The translations under genes were made by a program, and so were the position numbers. Positions 1 through 5,709 of a stretch of 6,251 nt of DNA are shown here, piece by piece (within the stretch, counting starts at the first letter, position 1; every line of letters starts with the position of its first letter). Under the pieces are notes generated by a model. The model did not search any database. It had not been told where the DNA came from and saw only the letters and a list, made by a program, of their open reading frames with translations. Origin of the DNA: Spirochaetaceae bacterium (GTDB taxonomy: Bacteria > Spirochaetota > Spirochaetia > B11-G9); assembly GCA_030633365.1 (NCBI GenBank), contig DAOVSY010000179.1, positions 1-6,251 of the forward strand. Reading direction: 5' to 3'.

Positions 1-424
1 CACCAAGTTTAATAAGTTGTTTCGCAATGCCAACCGTAGGGGCAAAACAGAGCATTTTGCTGCCAGTCTGTCGTACTTTTGTAATAGCGTCTCTTGGAGG
101 AAGACCACCTGCAAAAATAATATATGGGAACTCAATTTCCAGTATATGTTCCAGCTGCTTTCTGAAATTTGGAGCTATTCCTATTAGGTTTACACCAAAA
201 GGCTTGTCTGTAAGTTCTTTTGTCTTTTGAATTTCATCTTTAAACATGTCTATAGGCATGTTTCCACCTGCCAGAACACCAAATCCTCCTTCGTTGGAGA
301 TTGTTGATACAAGCTGGGCTTCTGATATCCAGGACATTGCACCACCAAGTATTGGATATTCAACACCAAGAAATTCCCGGCCTCTGGTAAATAATTTATC
401 TAATAATCTTTTCGATTTTTCCAT
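1..424 (-). CDS. Nitronate monooxygenase/FabK-family FMN protein (partial, C-terminus off the left edge)
   Basis: The first 141 codons of this gene are present; it runs off the window. The translation matches the N-terminal half of the FMN-dependent TIM-barrel family that includes nitronate monooxygenase (2-nitropropane dioxygenase) and the enoyl-ACP reductase FabK. Visible landmarks are YPILGGAMSW (residues 23-32, first strand and FMN loop), the glycine-rich ISNEGGFGVLAGG (42-54), TDKPFGVNL (72-80, a hallmark strand of the family) and AGGLPPRD (105-112), where relatives carry a G-x-P-P motif. The catalytic His region (EAGGH-like) lies beyond the edge, so NMO and FabK cannot be separated here. 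The ATG is chosen because a GAGGT Shine-Dalgarno lies 6 nt upstream. It starts 43 nt after thiQ on the same strand with no hairpin between them, so it is probably co-transcribed with the thiamine transporter. Family membership is secure; the substrate is unknown. Confidence 0.9.
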   Translation of the reverse strand, partial: MEKSKRLLDKLFTRGREFLGVEYPILGGAMSWISEAQLVSTISNEGGFGVLAGGNMPIDMFKDEIQKTKELTDKPFGVNLIGIAPNFRKQLEHILEIEFPYIIFAGGLPPRDAITKVRQTGSKMLCFAPTVGIAKQLIKLG

Positions 425-430
425 TTTTAT

Positions 431-436
431 ACCTCG
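431..436 (-). promoter_or_regulatory. Ribosome binding site of the NMO/FabK-like gene
   Basis: CGAGGT on the minus strand sits 6 nt before the ATG at 424-422. It supports that start and shows the gene is translated independently of thiQ rather than by stop-start coupling. The 43-nt gap (425-467) holds no terminator-like hairpin. Confidence 0.75.
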
Positions 437-467
437 AAGAATATTAAATCAGAATAGTAATGATTAT

Positions 468-1559
468 TCAAGTTGGAAACTTGTTATCTATCAGCCAGCA
501 TTTTCCAGAATCAATGGCAACTGTAATTTGACTGTCATCTTTAAATACTTCCGAAAACGTATTTCCCCTATCTGAAATTTCAGTATTAATAATAATTGAG
601 TTGCAGCTTAGTTTAATAGCTCTATACCTCCCAAAGTATTCAGATGATAGAATTTTTCCTGTTAACATATTTTCTTTTAAAATATCAATTTTTTTATCAA
701 TTATTTTGGTATCCTGCGGTCTGAAGAAAAGAAGATATTTTTTACCCTCTGTAATACCTTCTCTAAAAGGGATATTGAAACTTAATGATGAGCCTGTGGA
801 GCTAAGATAAATACCTTGCTTAGTAGATATCTTTTCTACTTTACAAGGAATTTTATTGGAATCTCCAAGAAAATCTGCACTGAATTTACTGGTCGGTTTA
901 TTATATATATCCCAGGGGGTTCCTGTCTGTTCAATCCTGCCATTATTCATTAGTACAATCCTGTCACTAATTGAAAGGGCCTCATCCTGATCATGAGTAA
1001 CATAAATAGTTGTAATTCCAAGTTTTTGCTGGATATTTCGTATTTCCCGTCTTAAAATTGTACGAAGTCTCGCATCTAGGGCACTCAGTGGCTCATCCAA
1101 TAGGAGCAGTTCCGGAGATGGTGCAAGTGCTCTTGCTAATGCAGTACGTTGTTTTTCACCTCCGGAAAGAGATTCAATATTCCTGTTTTCATATCCCTTC
1201 AGATGTACCAGTTCAAGCATTTCAGAAACTATGTTTTTTATATATGTTTTTTTCAGCTTTCTGGCCTTTAATCCGTATGCAATATTATCATACACATTCA
1301 TATGGGAAAATAATGCATAGTCCTGAAATACTATACCAATATTTCTTAACCAGATTGGAGTGTTTGTAACATCTTTACCATTAATTAATATGTTTCCTTT
1401 TTCGGGATTAATAATTCCGGATATAATCTGAATAGAGGTTGTTTTGCCACAACCAGAAGGACCCAGTAATGTAATAAGTTCCCCGTTTTCAATATTTAGG
1501 TCTACATTAATATTAAAATCTTCAAAACTTTTAGTAATGCCATTTAGAATAACACCCAA
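468..1559 (-). CDS. thiQ: Thiamine ABC transporter ATP-binding protein
   Basis: This 363-residue ATPase energises the thiamine/TPP importer on the cytoplasmic face of the inner membrane. All ABC motifs are intact: Walker A GPSGCGKT (33-40), Q-loop Gln79, signature LSGGEKQ (131-137), Walker B LLLLDEP (151-157), D-loop SALD (159-162) and the H-loop His189 in YVTHD. Residues from about 230 onward form a C-terminal extension of roughly 130 residues of the TOBE-like kind seen in PotA/FbpC/MalK ATPases. E. coli ThiQ is only about 232 residues and lacks this. The start is TTG, adjoining the thiP stop (TGATTG), with a perfect GGAGGT 6 nt upstream; the product begins MGVILNGITKSF, which fits the family N-terminus. 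By sequence alone it could be a ferric-iron or polyamine ATPase. The thiamine assignment rests on thiB, thiP and the TPP riboswitch of the same transcript. Confidence 0.93.
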   Translation of the reverse strand: MGVILNGITKSFEDFNINVDLNIENGELITLLGPSGCGKTTSIQIISGIINPEKGNILINGKDVTNTPIWLRNIGIVFQDYALFSHMNVYDNIAYGLKARKLKKTYIKNIVSEMLELVHLKGYENRNIESLSGGEKQRTALARALAPSPELLLLDEPLSALDARLRTILRREIRNIQQKLGITTIYVTHDQDEALSISDRIVLMNNGRIEQTGTPWDIYNKPTSKFSADFLGDSNKIPCKVEKISTKQGIYLSSTGSSLSFNIPFREGITEGKKYLLFFRPQDTKIIDKKIDILKENMLTGKILSSEYFGRYRAIKLSCNSIIINTEISDRGNTFSEVFKDDSQITVAIDSGKCWLIDNKFPT

Positions 1560-3251
1560 TCAGCGACCTCCTGTATATGTATCTGATCCAAAATAATCCA
1601 TCAAAATAAATGAAAGTGAAGTAAATAAAATAAGAACCGTTCCTAATGCACAGGCAGCTATAAAATTATAGGAGCCAATTAATCTATACATCATAATTGG
1701 AATTGTTAATGAATTTTCTGAAGACAAGAGCATAGTTGCATTCATTTCTCCAATGGAAATTGCAAAGGCAAAAGCTCCTCCTGCAAATACTGCAGATTTA
1801 ATCAGGGGTAGCTCAATGGTAAGAAATACCCTTAGCGGTGTTTCTCCAAGACTAAGGCCTGCATAAATAATTTCAGGTTTAATTTTATCTAAAACTGGTT
1901 TTACTGCCCTGGTAACAAAAGGGTAGGCAATTACAGTATGTGCAAGAATAATAAGAATAGATGAATATTTCATTGGCTCACTAATATATTTCATTATTTT
2001 TAGATAACCTAAACCAAGAATAACTGAAGAAACAGAGATAGGGAGCATAAACAAAGTATCGAGAATCTTTGTATATTTTTTTTTGCCCCTTAGAATAAAA
2101 CTTACCAGAGTACCAATAAATATTGAAAGAATTACAGTAAAACCTGCATAGCTTATTGAATTAGCTATTGCACGAATCAAAGTAATACCATAATTACCTG
2201 GTGAAGGATTTAGTATGTCCCTGTATGCATCCAGACTTATTATTGTACTTTTTCCGGGACTTGAATGTAAAAAAGATTTTATAATAACAGATACAACAGG
2301 AGCAGCAACTAAAAGAACTATAACCAGGACATAGATTCCTATACCTGGATTAAATTTTTTTCTTAATTTTTGTCTTACTGATAACAAAGATTTTTGTGTT
2401 CTAATTTGATCATGATAAGTTAAAGAAGATTGAAAGTGAACATTTATATACACAAAAACAAGAGTTATCAATATACCCACAATTGATAGAGCACTTGCAG
2501 CATCCATATTTAAGGAGATACGTGCCTGACGGTAAATTTCAACTTCAATAGTTGTATATGCAGGGCCGCCTCCAAGTACTAGTATTACTGCAAAACTGGT
2601 AAAGCAAAATACAAATACCAAAGCTGCACTTGCCAATATTGCAGGTAATATTTGTGGAAGTGTTATTGTAAAAAAAAGCCTTATTTTATTTGCACCCAAC
2701 GACATAGCCGCATTTTCATGAGATCTGTCAAGTTTTTCCCAAAGGTTGGATACAAGTTTAAGAACTATTGGAAAATTGTAGAATCCATGGGCAAGAATTA
2801 TAGCTTTCATTGAGTACAAAATTCTAATAAGAGGTTCTTCTTTATCTGTTAAATTCATGAGAGTTTTATTAAGAAAACCATTGTTTCCAAAAAAAATAAC
2901 AAATCCTAATACAACCAAAATTGATGGCAGGACAAAAGGAACAGCAGAAACAGCTTTAAGTAAATTTTTACCGGGAAAGTTTTTTGTTGCTAAAAGCCAG
3001 GCGCCTGGAAGGCCTAGTAATACTGTAAATATTGTACTTAAAAGAGCCTGGAACAGAGTAAAAGATATAATTCGAAGATTATATTCTGAGGATAAAACTT
3101 TAGTAATATTATTTAATGAAAAATTTCCAGTATTAGTTAAAAATGCAGTTTTTAAAACCAGAGACAAAGGAAAATAAAACAGTAGAATTAAAAATAATCC
3201 TCCTGGTAAAAGTAATAATAGATTTACTTTGTAGTTATTTTGTAACTGCAT
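1560..3251 (-). CDS. thiP: Thiamine ABC transporter permease (fused two-domain)
   Basis: This inner-membrane permease forms the channel for thiamine/TPP delivered by ThiB and is driven by ThiQ. From the chosen ATG it is 563 residues, against about 536 in E. coli ThiP, and contains two BPD_transp_1 domains in one chain, so one copy supplies both halves of the pore. Each half carries an EAA loop that docks the ATPase: NAAMSLGANKIRLFFTITLP (about 180-199) and AGLSLGETPLRVFLTIELP (about 464-482). LGGGPAYTTIEVEIY (226-240) closely resembles the corresponding E. coli ThiP stretch, as does IGSYNF near the C-terminus (525-530). Many hydrophobic segments span the rest, and a basic linker (about 284-302) joins the halves. 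The reading frame is open back to a TTG at 3290, but that would overlap thiB by 56 nt and lacks an SD. The ATG at 3251 overlaps thiB by 17 nt, suggesting translational coupling. Confidence 0.94.
   Translation of the reverse strand: MQLQNNYKVNLLLLLPGGLFLILLFYFPLSLVLKTAFLTNTGNFSLNNITKVLSSEYNLRIISFTLFQALLSTIFTVLLGLPGAWLLATKNFPGKNLLKAVSAVPFVLPSILVVLGFVIFFGNNGFLNKTLMNLTDKEEPLIRILYSMKAIILAHGFYNFPIVLKLVSNLWEKLDRSHENAAMSLGANKIRLFFTITLPQILPAILASAALVFVFCFTSFAVILVLGGGPAYTTIEVEIYRQARISLNMDAASALSIVGILITLVFVYINVHFQSSLTYHDQIRTQKSLLSVRQKLRKKFNPGIGIYVLVIVLLVAAPVVSVIIKSFLHSSPGKSTIISLDAYRDILNPSPGNYGITLIRAIANSISYAGFTVILSIFIGTLVSFILRGKKKYTKILDTLFMLPISVSSVILGLGYLKIMKYISEPMKYSSILIILAHTVIAYPFVTRAVKPVLDKIKPEIIYAGLSLGETPLRVFLTIELPLIKSAVFAGGAFAFAISIGEMNATMLLSSENSLTIPIMMYRLIGSYNFIAACALGTVLILFTSLSFILMDYFGSDTYTGGR
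1566..1571 (-). promoter_or_regulatory. Perfect Shine-Dalgarno for thiQ, inside thiP
   Basis: GGAGGT on the minus strand overlaps the last sense codons of thiP (Gly-Gly-Arg) and ends 6 nt before the TTG at 1559-1557. This strong site decides the TTG start and probably compensates for the weaker initiation codon. Confidence 0.85.
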
Positions 3252-4269
3252 CAGTCCAGTCTTCAATCCATGAATCAAGATTTGTTTCAATTTTTGCTGA
3301 TTCCAGTATCAAACTTTGCATTGGTTTTGGAGCAAGTTTAAATGACTCTGGTAAATAGACATCCTGTCGTACCGGGTACATCCAGTTTGTAAGGGGGATT
3401 TCCTGTTGTGCTTCATTTTCTAGTAGAAAATCAATAAACTTCTCTGCTAAAAGTCTGTTTTTTGAATTTTTTACTATACCAATTCCTTCAATCTGCATGT
3501 AGTGACCGGATGTAAAAACGGCAGATCGATATCGGTCTGTATCTTCATATTCTGCATGGTATGCAGGACTTGTTGTATAACTAAGTACCATAGGAGCTTC
3601 GCCTTGAGTAAAAAGTCCATAACCAGAATCCCAGCCATCTGTAATTGTAAGAACAGATGGCATAAGCTTTGTCCAGTATTGAGTAAAATCATTTTTAAAT
3701 TCACTTATTGTCCATAACATAAAACCAAGTCCTGGGCTGGATGTTCTTGGATCCATTAAAATAAGAGATTTATTAAATTCAGGTTTTAATAGATCCTGTA
3801 ATGAGGCTGGAGGATTTGTAATTTTCTCTGAATCGTAAATTATAGAAAAATACCCATAATCAAAGGGTGTTACATTATATGTAGTATCAAAAATTAGTTC
3901 CTTAGGAATGTGTTCCAGGTTAGGAGATTTATAGGGGCTTAGAATATCTGCGGTAATAGCTTTTGACAGAAGATTATTATCAATTCCTATCAAAATGTCC
4001 GCATTTACATTATCTTTTTCAATTATTGCTCTCTGAAGAACCTGTCCTGCATCTCCGGCAGATATTACAGAAACCTTAATGCCATATTTTTCTTCAAAAG
4101 CAGGGATAATTTTTGGTCCCGGACCCCATTCAGAAACAAAGGAATCGTAAGCATAGATTGTTAGATTTTCCCCGGTAGAGACCGCAGATCTGCTGTCACT
4201 ACGGGAAAAAGAAAAAACAGATATTCCAATTATAACGATTACAAAAAAGATTGCAGAAAATTTACGCAT
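3235..4269 (-). CDS. thiB: Thiamine/TPP-binding periplasmic protein
   Basis: This 344-residue type 2 periplasmic binding protein captures thiamine, TMP or TPP for import. Motifs nearly identical to E. coli ThiB (TbpA) run in order: YDSFVSEWGPGP (41-52), PFDYGYF (135-141), DPRTSSPGLG (173-182), GWDSGYGLF (212-220), VLSYTTSPAYH (228-238), GHYMQIE (255-261) and NWMYPV (295-300). Several aromatic residues in these motifs correspond to positions that hold the ligand in the E. coli structure. Residues 1-22 are a Sec signal peptide (MRK, then a long hydrophobic core) with a plausible signal peptidase I site after SFS. There is no cysteine near the N-terminus, so it is not a lipoprotein and should be free in a periplasm, unless the segment stays as an anchor. 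The ATG has GGAG 6 nt upstream. It is the first gene of the operon, directly under TPP riboswitch control. Confidence 0.97.
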   Translation of the reverse strand: MRKFSAIFFVIVIIGISVFSFSRSDSRSAVSTGENLTIYAYDSFVSEWGPGPKIIPAFEEKYGIKVSVISAGDAGQVLQRAIIEKDNVNADILIGIDNNLLSKAITADILSPYKSPNLEHIPKELIFDTTYNVTPFDYGYFSIIYDSEKITNPPASLQDLLKPEFNKSLILMDPRTSSPGLGFMLWTISEFKNDFTQYWTKLMPSVLTITDGWDSGYGLFTQGEAPMVLSYTTSPAYHAEYEDTDRYRSAVFTSGHYMQIEGIGIVKNSKNRLLAEKFIDFLLENEAQQEIPLTNWMYPVRQDVYLPESFKLAPKPMQSLILESAKIETNLDSWIEDWTDAVTK

Positions 4270-4272
4270 ATT

Positions 4273-4305
4273 ACACTCCAGAAAAGAAAAAAAATCATGG
4301 AATGT
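4273..4305 (-). promoter_or_regulatory. SD-sequestering hairpin, probable riboswitch expression platform
   Basis: On the minus-strand RNA, ACAUUCCA (4305-4298) can pair with UGGAGUGU (4280-4273) to give 8 continuous base pairs, one of them G-U, closing a 17-nt pyrimidine-rich loop (4297-4281) that contains eight consecutive U. The right arm includes the thiB Shine-Dalgarno GGAG, so the helix would block initiation. In the aptamer, GGAA within the conserved GGGAA (4328-4324) could compete for UUCC of the left arm; only about 4 bp are available, so this anti-sequestering partner is speculative. The hairpin is read directly from the sequence; its regulatory role is inferred from its position and from translational TPP switches known in Gram-negative bacteria. 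Confidence 0.65.
4276..4279 (-). promoter_or_regulatory. thiB ribosome binding site
   Basis: GGAG on the minus strand lies 6 nt before the thiB ATG (4269-4267). It falls within the right arm of the hairpin at 4273-4305, so its accessibility can be switched by leader folding. Confidence 0.8.
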
Positions 4306-4320
4306 GGGTAAGATATTGTC

Positions 4321-4397
4321 TCGTTCCCTTCGCCGGCATTATCCGGATCAGGTTCAACGGGTTTAATCTCAGGCTCGAATAACAAACCACCCCACGA
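4321..4397 (-). ncRNA. TPP riboswitch (THI element)
   Basis: The minus strand carries all conserved blocks of the TPP aptamer in order: GGGGTG near the 5' end (about 4393-4388), CTGAGA (4372-4367), ACCCGTTGAACCTGAT (about 4362-4347) and CCGGATAATGCCGG followed by CGAAGGGA (4346-4325). P1 can form between TCGT (4397-4394) and ACGA (4324-4321). P3 can form between GGTT and AGCC, P2 between GGGT and ACCC, and P5 is CCGG/CCGG around AUAAUG. CUGAGA contacts the pyrimidine ring of TPP, and the second arm holds the pyrophosphate. The aptamer begins almost at the predicted transcription start and ends about 52 nt before the thiB ATG. Binding of TPP should lower expression of the thiamine transporter. 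Confidence 0.98.
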
Positions 4398-4404
4398 CAT
4401 TGTT

Positions 4405-4434
4405 ATAATAGACCTCTCTTTCTGTTATTGTCAA
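4405..4434 (-). promoter_or_regulatory. Sigma-70 promoter of the thiBPQ operon
   Basis: On the minus strand, a perfect -35 TTGACA (4434-4429) and a -10 TATTAT (4410-4405, one mismatch) are separated by 18 nt. The predicted start near 4399-4397 places the first transcribed bases at the P1 strand of the TPP aptamer, so the two elements support each other. No operator-like repeat is seen, and control is probably through the riboswitch. Confidence 0.8.
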
Positions 4435-4440
4435 TTGGGT

Positions 4441-4559
4441 ATAATTAAGGTAATTGACTTATTAAGTAAAATGCCATAGCCTTTGAAAAAATTAAATTGT
4501 ATATATATGGCTGGTCGGAACTTCGTCACTGCTCGCATATGCAACCTAAGGAGATATAA
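4441..4559 (+). promoter_or_regulatory. leuB upstream region with weak promoter candidates and a strong SD
   Basis: This stretch should hold the leuB promoter. Candidates are TTGACT (4454-4459), whose best-spaced partner TAGCCT (4477-4482) is poor, and TTGAAA (4483-4488) with TATATG (4504-4509) at a short 15-nt spacing; neither is convincing. A segment at about 4509-4546 (GGCTGGTCGG through GCAACC) is clearly richer in G and C than its surroundings and includes the 8-bp palindrome GCATATGC (4535-4542). The Shine-Dalgarno AAGGAG (4548-4553) lies 6 nt before the ATG. I see no T-box, no leucine-rich leader peptide and no attenuator. Confidence 0.4.
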
Positions 4560-5642
4560 ATGGGGAAAAATTATAAAATTGCTGTATTACCTGGTGATGG
4601 TACCGGCCCGGAAGTTGTAGTTGAGGGTAAAAAAGTTCTTGCTGCAGCTGCAGATAAGTTTGGATTTAAGCTGGATTTTACCGAATTTGATTTTGGTGGA
4701 GACCGATATATAAAAACCGGTGAAGTTCTACCTGATTCAGCTGCAGATGATCTTAGACAGTTTGATTCGATTTTTCTTGGTGCAATCGGCCATCCTGATG
4801 TTAAACCGGGAATACTGGAAAAAGGTATTCTTTTAAGATTAAGATTTGAGCTTGATCAGTATATTAACCTTCGGCCTGTTAAGTTGTATCCTGGTGTGGA
4901 AAGCCCTCTTAAAGATAAAGGACCTAAAGAGATCGATTATGTTGTAGTAAGAGAGAATACCGGAGGTATTTATACCGGTACCGGTGGTAACTCTATGATT
5001 GGTACTCCAAATGAAGTAGCTGTTCAGAGTATGGTATACAATAGATTCCAGGTAGACAGATGTTTACGATATGCTTTTGAATATACAAAATCACATGGTA
5101 AAAAGGCTCGTGGTGTCGGTAGCGAGAATACCCTGGGCCTTGTTGGAAAAACTAATGTACTTACATATGTTTTTGATCTCTGGGAAAGAGCTTTTCATGA
5201 AATGGGCGATAAATATTATCCGGATATTAAAAGAGAATATTATCATGTTGATGCTACATGTATGTGGATGGTGAAAAGCCCGGAATGGTTCGATGTACTT
5301 GTAACAACAAATATGTTTGGAGATATTATAACAGACCTTGGTGCTATTACTCAGGGTGGAATGGGCATTGCAGCAGGAGGTAATATTAACCCCGAGGGAG
5401 TAGGTATGTTTGAACCTATTGGTGGTTCAGCTCCAAAATATACAGGTCAGGGTATTATCAATCCATTGGCATCTGTAGTTGCCGGTGCCATGATGCTTGA
5501 TACTCTGGGAGAATCCAAGGCTGCCAAAGCTATTGAGGAAGCAGTTATGTCTGTGACCGGAAATAAAATTAAGAGCCTTTCCGCAGGGAAAATGGGATAT
5601 TCTACATCTGAAGTTGGTGATCTTGTAGCTGATCAGTTTTAA
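4560..5642 (+). CDS. leuB: 3-isopropylmalate dehydrogenase (group resembling actinobacterial LeuB)
   Basis: This 360-residue cytoplasmic enzyme of the isocitrate/isopropylmalate dehydrogenase family most likely oxidises and decarboxylates 3-isopropylmalate in leucine synthesis. Motifs in order: PGDGTGPEV (11-19), the substrate loop [18 protein letters not shown] (89-106) with Arg95 and Arg105, Arg131 and Tyr138 in [13 protein letters not shown], Lys197 in GKTNVL, and the metal ligands Asp231, Asp255 and Asp259. Leu91 and Leu92 match the IPMDH residues that hold the isopropyl group; isocitrate dehydrogenases carry Ser and Asn nearby. Overall wording resembles the short actinobacterial LeuB type. 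At the cofactor site the usual HGSAPDI reads GGSAPKY (288-294): His is Gly288, and the NAD-binding Asp-Ile is Lys293-Tyr294, the pair typical of NADP-dependent IDH. The ATG follows AAGGAG by 6 nt. No other leu gene adjoins it. Tartrate/malate or homoisocitrate activity cannot be excluded. Confidence 0.88.
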   Translation: MGKNYKIAVLPGDGTGPEVVVEGKKVLAAAADKFGFKLDFTEFDFGGDRYIKTGEVLPDSAADDLRQFDSIFLGAIGHPDVKPGILEKGILLRLRFELDQYINLRPVKLYPGVESPLKDKGPKEIDYVVVRENTGGIYTGTGGNSMIGTPNEVAVQSMVYNRFQVDRCLRYAFEYTKSHGKKARGVGSENTLGLVGKTNVLTYVFDLWERAFHEMGDKYYPDIKREYYHVDATCMWMVKSPEWFDVLVTTNMFGDIITDLGAITQGGMGIAAGGNINPEGVGMFEPIGGSAPKYTGQGIINPLASVVAGAMMLDTLGESKAAKAIEEAVMSVTGNKIKSLSAGKMGYSTSEVGDLVADQF

Positions 5643-5656
5643 TTATTAGCTATAAA

Positions 5657-5694
5657 ACAAAAAAAATCCTGCTTGTTTAGCAGGATTTTTTTGT
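5657..5694. terminator. Bidirectional intrinsic terminator between convergent genes
   Basis: The left arm (ACA, an A run, then TCCTGC; 5657-5672) pairs with the right arm (GCAGGA, a T run, then GT; 5680-5694) around the 7-nt loop TTGTTTA. The A run (8) and T run (7) give a U tract on either strand. It lies 14 nt after the leuB stop and 15 nt beyond the end of the minus-strand gene, so it can terminate both transcripts. Confidence 0.93.
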
Positions 5695-5709
5695 TAATTA
5701 CTGATTGAT

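Noticed and set aside
27..810. Plus-strand open frames at 27-230, 246-575 and 601-810
   Set aside because: They lie opposite the NMO/FabK-like gene and thiQ, whose translations carry clear family motifs; the plus-strand products have no recognisable features and no suitable SD.
1058..1369. Plus-strand open frame of 103 codons
   Set aside because: It is antisense to the conserved core of thiQ (Walker A to signature region) and is low-complexity noise.
2857..3358. Plus-strand open frames opposite thiP and the end of thiB
   Set aside because: Antisense shadows; thiP and thiB are supported along their full lengths.
3474..3717. Short open frames on both strands within thiB
   Set aside because: thiB motifs (GWDSGYGLF, SYTTSPAYH, GHYMQIE) occupy this stretch in the true frame.
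468..4269. Reading the ABC operon as a ferric-iron (FbpABC) or polyamine (PotABC) importer
   Set aside because: The ATPase and permease resemble those families, but ThiB motifs and the upstream TPP riboswitch point specifically to thiamine.
4281..4300. Intrinsic transcription terminator as the expression platform, because of the eight-U run
   Set aside because: No stable GC-rich stem directly precedes the U run; available pairings such as GGAA/UUCC or GGG/CCC are short and separated from it. The U run instead falls in the loop of the SD-blocking hairpin.
5071..5274. Second plus-strand frame of 67 codons inside leuB
   Set aside because: An out-of-frame shadow of the LeuB catalytic region.
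4560..5642. Annotation as isocitrate dehydrogenase on the strength of the Lys-Tyr cofactor pair
   Set aside because: The substrate loop lacks the Ser and Asn that IDH uses for isocitrate and has the IPMDH leucines; length and overall motifs fit IPMDH better.
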